A stretch of 64,000 nt of DNA. It comes from Arenicola marina (taxonomy: Eukaryota; Annelida; Polychaeta; Arenicolidae). The stretch covers positions 2,542,001 through 2,606,000 of the forward strand of contig OZ025249.1 of assembly GCA_964019135.1 (NCBI GenBank), written 5' to 3'. The translations under genes and the position numbers were made by a program. The notes below the pieces were generated by a model. It had not been told where the DNA came from. It made no database searches and saw nothing but the letters and a program-made list of their open reading frames with translations. Shown piece by piece: positions 54,901-60,900 of this stretch (positions are counted from its first letter, which is position 1; each line of letters starts with the position of its first letter).

Positions 54901-57900
54901 TCAGGCGGGGAGAGGGGGCAGTAGGTGATGGGGCGTCAAGGGGTAGTTGGGGTCTCAGGCGGAGAGTGGGGGCAGTAGGTGATGGGGCGTCAAGGGGTAG
55001 TTGGAGTCTCAGGTGGGGAGAGGGGCAGTAGCTGATGGGGCGTCAAGGGGTAGTTGGAGTCTCAGGTGGGGAGAGGGGGCAGTAGCTGATGGGGCGTCAA
55101 GTGGTGGTTGGGGTCTCAGGCGGCGAGAGGGGGCAGTAGGTGATGGGCCGTCAAGGGGTAGTTGGAGTCTCAGGCGGGGAGAGGGGGCAGTAGGTGATGG
55201 GGCGTCAAGGGGTAGTTGGAGTCTCAGGTGGGGAGAGGGGGCAGTAGCTGATGGGGCGTCAAGTGGTAGTTGGGGTCTCAGGCGGGGAGAGGGGGCAGTA
55301 GGTGATGGGGCGTCAAGGGGTAGTTGAAGTCTCAGGCGGGGAGAGGGGGCAGTAGGTGATGGGGCGTCAAGGGGTAGTTGGGGTCTCAGGCGGAGAGTGG
55401 GGGCAGTAGGTGATAGGGCGTCAAGAGGTAGTTGGGGTCTCAGGCGGGTAGAGGGGGCAGTAGGTGATGGGGCGTCAAGGGGTAGTTGGGGTCTCAGGCG
55501 GGGAGAGGGGGCAGTAGGTGATGGGGCGTCAAGGGGTAGTTGGGGTCTCAGGCGGGGAGAGGGGCCAGTAGGTGATGGGGCGTCAAGAGGTAGTTGGGGT
55601 CTCAGGCGGGGAGAGGGGGCAGTAGGTGATGGGGCGTCAAGGGGTAGTTGGGGTCTCAGGCGGGGAGAGGGGCCAGTAGGTGATGGGGCGTCAAGAGGTA
55701 GTTGGGGTCTCAGGCGGGTAGAGGGGGCAGAAGGTGATGGGGCGTCAAGGGGTAGTTGGGGTCTCAGGCGGGGAGAGGGGGCAGTAGGTGATGGGGCGTC
55801 AAGGGGTAGTTGCGGTCTCAGGCGGGGAGTGGGGGCAGTAGGTGATGGGGCGTCAAGGGGTAGTTGGGGTCTCAGGCGGGGAGAGGGGGCAGTAGGTGAT
55901 GGGGCGTCAAGGTGTAGTTGGAGTCTCAGGCGGGGAGAGGGGGCAGTAGGTGATGGGGCGTCAAGGTGTAGTTGGGGTCTCAGGCGGGGAGAGGGGGCAG
56001 TAGGTGATGGGGTGTCAAGATGTAGTTGGGTTCTCAGGCGGGGAGAGGGGGCAGTAGGTGATGGGGCGTCAAGGTGTAGTTGAGGTCTCAGGCGGGGAGA
56101 GGGGGCAGTAGGTGATGGGGTGTCAAGCTGTGGTTGGGGTCTCAGGCGGGGAGTGGGGGCAGTAGGTGATGGGGCGTCAAGGGGTAGTTGGGGTCTCAGG
56201 CGGGCAGAGGGGGCAGTAGATGATGGGGCGTCAAGGGGTAGTTGGGGTCTCAGGTGGGGAGAGGGGGCAGTAGGTGATGGGGCGTCAAGAGGTAGTTGGG
56301 GTCTCAGGCGGGGAGAGGGGGCAGTAGGGGATGAGGCGTCAAGGGGTAGTTGGGGTCTCAGGCGGGGAGAGGGGGCAGTAGGTGATGGGGCGTCAAGGGG
56401 TAGTTGGGGTCTCAGGCGGGGAGAGGGGGCAGTAGGTGATGGGGCGTCAAGGGGTAGTTGGGGTCTCAGGCGGGGAGAGGGGGCAGTAGGTGATGGGGCC
56501 TCAAGAGGTAGTTGGGGTCTCAGGCGGGGAGAGGGGGCAGTAGGTGATGGGGCGTCAAGGGGTAGTTGGGGTCTCAGGCGGGGAGAGGGGGCAGTAGGTG
56601 ATGGGGCGTCAAGAGGTAGTTGGGGTCTCAGGCGGGGAGAGGGGGCAGTAGGTGATGGGGCGTCAAGGTGTAGTTGGGGTCTCAGGCGGGGAGAGGGGGC
56701 AGTAGGTGATGGGGCGTCAAGGGGCAGTTGGGGTCTCAGGCGGGGAGTGGGGGCAGTAGGTGATGGGGCGTCAAGGTGTAGTTGGGCTCTCAGGCGGGGA
56801 GAGGGGGCAGTAGATGATGGGGCGTCAAGGGGTAGTTGGGGTCTCAGGCGGGGAGAGGGGGCAGTAGATGATGGGGCGTCAAGGTGTAGTTGGGCTCTCA
56901 GGCGGGGAGAGGGGGCAGTAGATGATGGGGCGTCAAGGTGTAGTTGGGCTCTCAGGCGGGGAGAGGGGGCAGTAGATGATGGGGCGTCAAGAGGTAGTTG
57001 GGGTCTCAGGCGGGGAGAGGGGGCAGTAGGTGATGGGGCGTCAAGGGGTAGTTTGGGTCTCAGGCGGGGACAGGGGGCAGTAGGTGATGGGGCGTCTAGG
57101 TGTAGTTGGGCTCTCAGGCGGGGACAGGGGGCAGTAGGTGATGGGGCGTCAAGGTGTAGTTGGGCTCTCAGGCGGGGAGAGGGGGCAGTAGATGATGGGG
57201 CGTCAAGGGGTAGTTGGGGTCTCAGGTGGGGAGAGGGGGCAGTAGGTGATGGGGCGTCAAGAGGTAGTTGGGGTCTCAGGCGGGGAGAGGGGGCAGTAGG
57301 TGATGGGGCGTCAAGGGGTAGTTGGGGTCTCAGGCGGGGAGAGGGGCAGTATGTGATGGGGCGTCAAGGGGTAGTTGGGGCCTCAGGCGGGGAGAGAGGG
57401 CAGTAGGTGATGGGGCGTCAAGGTGTAGTTGGGGTCTCAGGCGGGGAGAGGGGGCAGTAGGTGATGGGGCGTCAAGGGGTAGTTGAAGTCTCAGGCGGGG
57501 AGAGGGGGCAGTAGGTGATGGGGCGTCAAGGGGTAGTTGGGGTCTCAGGCGGGGAGAGGGGGCAGTAGGTGATGGGGCGTCAAGGTGTAGTTGGGGTCTC
57601 AGGCGGGGAGAAGGGGCAGTAGGTGATGGGGTGTTAAGGTGTAGTTGGGGTCTCAGGCGGGGAGTGGGGGCAGTAGGTGATGGGGCGTCAAGGTGTAGTT
57701 GGGGTCTCAGGCGATGAGAGGGGGCAGTAGGTGATGGGGTGTCAAGCTGTAGTTGGGGTCTCGGGCGGGAAGTGGGGGCAGTAGGTGATGGAGCGTCAAG
57801 GTGTAGTTGGGGTCTCAGGCGGGGAGAGAGGGCAGTAGGTGATGGGGCGTCAAGAGGTAGTTGGGGTCTCAGGCGGGGAGAGGGGGCAGTAGGTGTGGGG

Positions 57901-60900
57901 CGTCAAGGGGTAGTTGGGGTCTCAGGCGGGGAGTGGGGGCAGTAGGTGATGGGGCGTCATGGGGTAGTTGGGGTCTCAGGCGGGGAGAGGGGGCAGTAGG
58001 TGATGGGGCGTCAACGGGTAGTTGGGGTCTCAGGCGGGGAGAGGGGGCAGTAGGTGATGGGGCGTCAAGGGGTAGTTGGGGTCTCAGGCGGGGAGTGGGA
58101 GCAGTAGGTGATGGGGCGTCAAGGGGTAGTTGGGGTCTCTGGTGGGCAGAGGGTCCAGTAGGTGATGGGGCGTCAACGGGTAATGGGTTAGGCATCACAT
58201 CATACGTGATCACGTCACGTGACCATGCCAGGTCTCAATGGGGTAACCTATACCTGACTCTATTTGTTCCCCCCCCCCCCAGCACTTGGAAGGGTTCCTA
58301 GCCGCCCACCCTCCGCTTGGCATCGTGGTCACAGCCTTGGTCATCATCAATGTAAGTCCCTTCATGGTTAACATTGACACAGCCTTGGTCATCATCAATG
58401 TAAGTCCCTTCACGTTTAACATTGACACAGCCTTGGTCATCATCAATGTAAGTCCCTCCATGTTTAACATTGACACAGCCTTGGTCATCATCAATGTAAG
58501 TCCCTTCATGGTTAACATTGACACAGCCTTGGTCATCATCAATGTAAGTTCTTTCATGTTTAACATTAACACAGCCTTGGTCTTCATCAATGTAAGTCTC
58601 TTCATGTCTAACATTCACACAGCCTTGGTCATCATCAATGTAAGTCCCTCCATGTTTAACATGTAAGTCCCTTCATGTTTAACATTGACACAGCCTTGGT
58701 CATCATCAATGTAAGTCCCATCATGTTTAACATTGACACAGCTTTGGTCATCATCAATGTAAGTCCCCTCATGTGTAACATTGACACAGCCTTGGTCATC
58801 ATCAATGTAAGTCTCTTCATGTTTAACATTGACACAGCCTTGGTCATCATCAATGTAAGTCCCTTCATGTTTAACATTGACACAGCCTTGGTCATCATCA
58901 ATGTAAGTCCCTTCACGTTTAACATTGACACAGCCTTTGTCATCATCAATGTAAGTCCCTTCATGTTTAACATTGACACCGCCTTGGTCATCATCAATGT
59001 AAGCCTCTTCATGTTTAACATTGACACAGCCTTGGTCATCATCAATGTAAGTCCCTTCATGGTTAACATTGACACAGCCTTGGTCATCATCAATGTAAGT
59101 CCCTTCATGTTTAACATCGACACAACCTTGGTCATCATCATTGTAAGTCTCTTCATGTTTAACATTGACACAGCCTTGGTCATCATCAATGTAAGTCCCT
59201 CCATGTTTAACACGTAAGTCCCTTCATGTTTAACATTGACACAGCCTTGGTCATCATCAATGTAAGTCCCTTCATGTTTAACATTGACACAGCCTTGGTC
59301 ATCATCAGTGTAAGTCCCTTCATGTTTAACATTGACACAGCCTTGGTCACCATCAATGTAAGTCCCTTCATGTTTAACATTGACACAGCCTTTGTCATCA
59401 TCAATGTAAGTCCCTTCATGTTTAACATTGACACAGCCTTGGTCACCATCAATGTAAGTCCCTTCATGTTTAACATTGACACAGCCTTGGTCATCATTAA
59501 TGTAAGTCCCTTCATGTTTAACATTGACACAGCCTTGGTCATCATCAATGTAAGTCCCTTCATGTTTAACATTGACACAGCCTTGGTCATCATCAATGTA
59601 AGTCTCTTCATGTGTAACATTGACACAGTCTTGGTCATCATCAATGTAAGTCCCTTCACGTTTAACATTGACACAGCCTTGGTCACCATCAATGTAAGTC
59701 CCTTCATGTTTAACATTGACACAGCCTTGGTCATCATCAATGTAAGTCCCTTCATGTTTAACATTGACACAGCCTTGGTCATCATCAGTGTAAGTCCCTT
59801 CATGTTTAACATTGACACAGCCTTGGTCATCATCAATGTAAGTCCCTTCATGTTTAACATTGACACAGCCTTGGTCATCATCAGTGTAAGTCCCTTCATG
59901 TTTAACATTGACACAGCCTTGGTCATCATCAATGTAAGTCCCTTCATGTTTAACATTGACACAGCCTTGGTCATCATCAATGTAAGTCCCTTCACGTTTA
60001 ACATTGACACAGCCTTGGTCACCATCAATGTAAGTCCCTTCATGTTTAACATTGACACAGCCTTGGTCACCATCAATGTAAGTCCCTTCATGTTTAACAT
60101 TGACACAGCCTTGGTCATCATCAATGTAAGTCCCTTCATGTTTAACATTGACACAGCCTTGGTCATCATCAATGTAAGTCCCTTCATGTTTAACATTGAC
60201 ACAGCCTTGGTCATCATCAATGTAAGTCCCTTCATGTTTAACATTGACACAGCCTTGGTCATCATCAGTGTAAGTCCCTTCATGTTTAACATTGACACAG
60301 CCTTGGTCATCATCAATGTAAGTCCCCTCATGTTTAACATTGACACAGCCTTGGTCATCATCAATGTAAGTCCCTTGATGTTTAACTTTGACACAGCCTT
60401 GGTCATCATCAATGTCAGTCCCTTCATGTTTAACATTGACACAGCCTTAGTCATCATCAATGTAAGTACCTTCATGTTTAACATTGACACAGCTTTGGTC
60501 ATCATCAATGTAAGTCCCTCCATGTTTAACATGTAAGTCCCTTCATGTTTAACATTGACACAGCCTTGGTCATCATCAATGTAAGTCTCTTCATGTTTAA
60601 CATTGACACAGCCTTGGTCATTATCAATGTAAGTCCCTTCATGTTTAACATTGACACAGCCTTGGTCATCATCAATGTAAGTCCCTTCATGTTTAACATT
60701 GACACAGCCTTGGTCATCATCAATGTAAGTCCCTTCATGTTTAACATTGACACAGCCTTGGTAATCATCAATGTAAGTCCGTTCCTGTTTAACATTGACA
60801 CAGCCTTGGTCATCATCAATGTAAGTCTCTTCATGTTTAACATTGACACAGCCTTGGTCATCATCAATGTAAGTGTCTTCATGTTTAACATTGACACAGC

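Noticed and set aside
55001..58301. Gly/Arg/Trp-rich ORFs of 108-428 residues resembling a repetitive structural protein
   Set aside because: The 54-bp unit is 18 codons, so one frame stays open by arithmetic. It sits between a verified donor (51776) and acceptor (58282) of the reductase gene.
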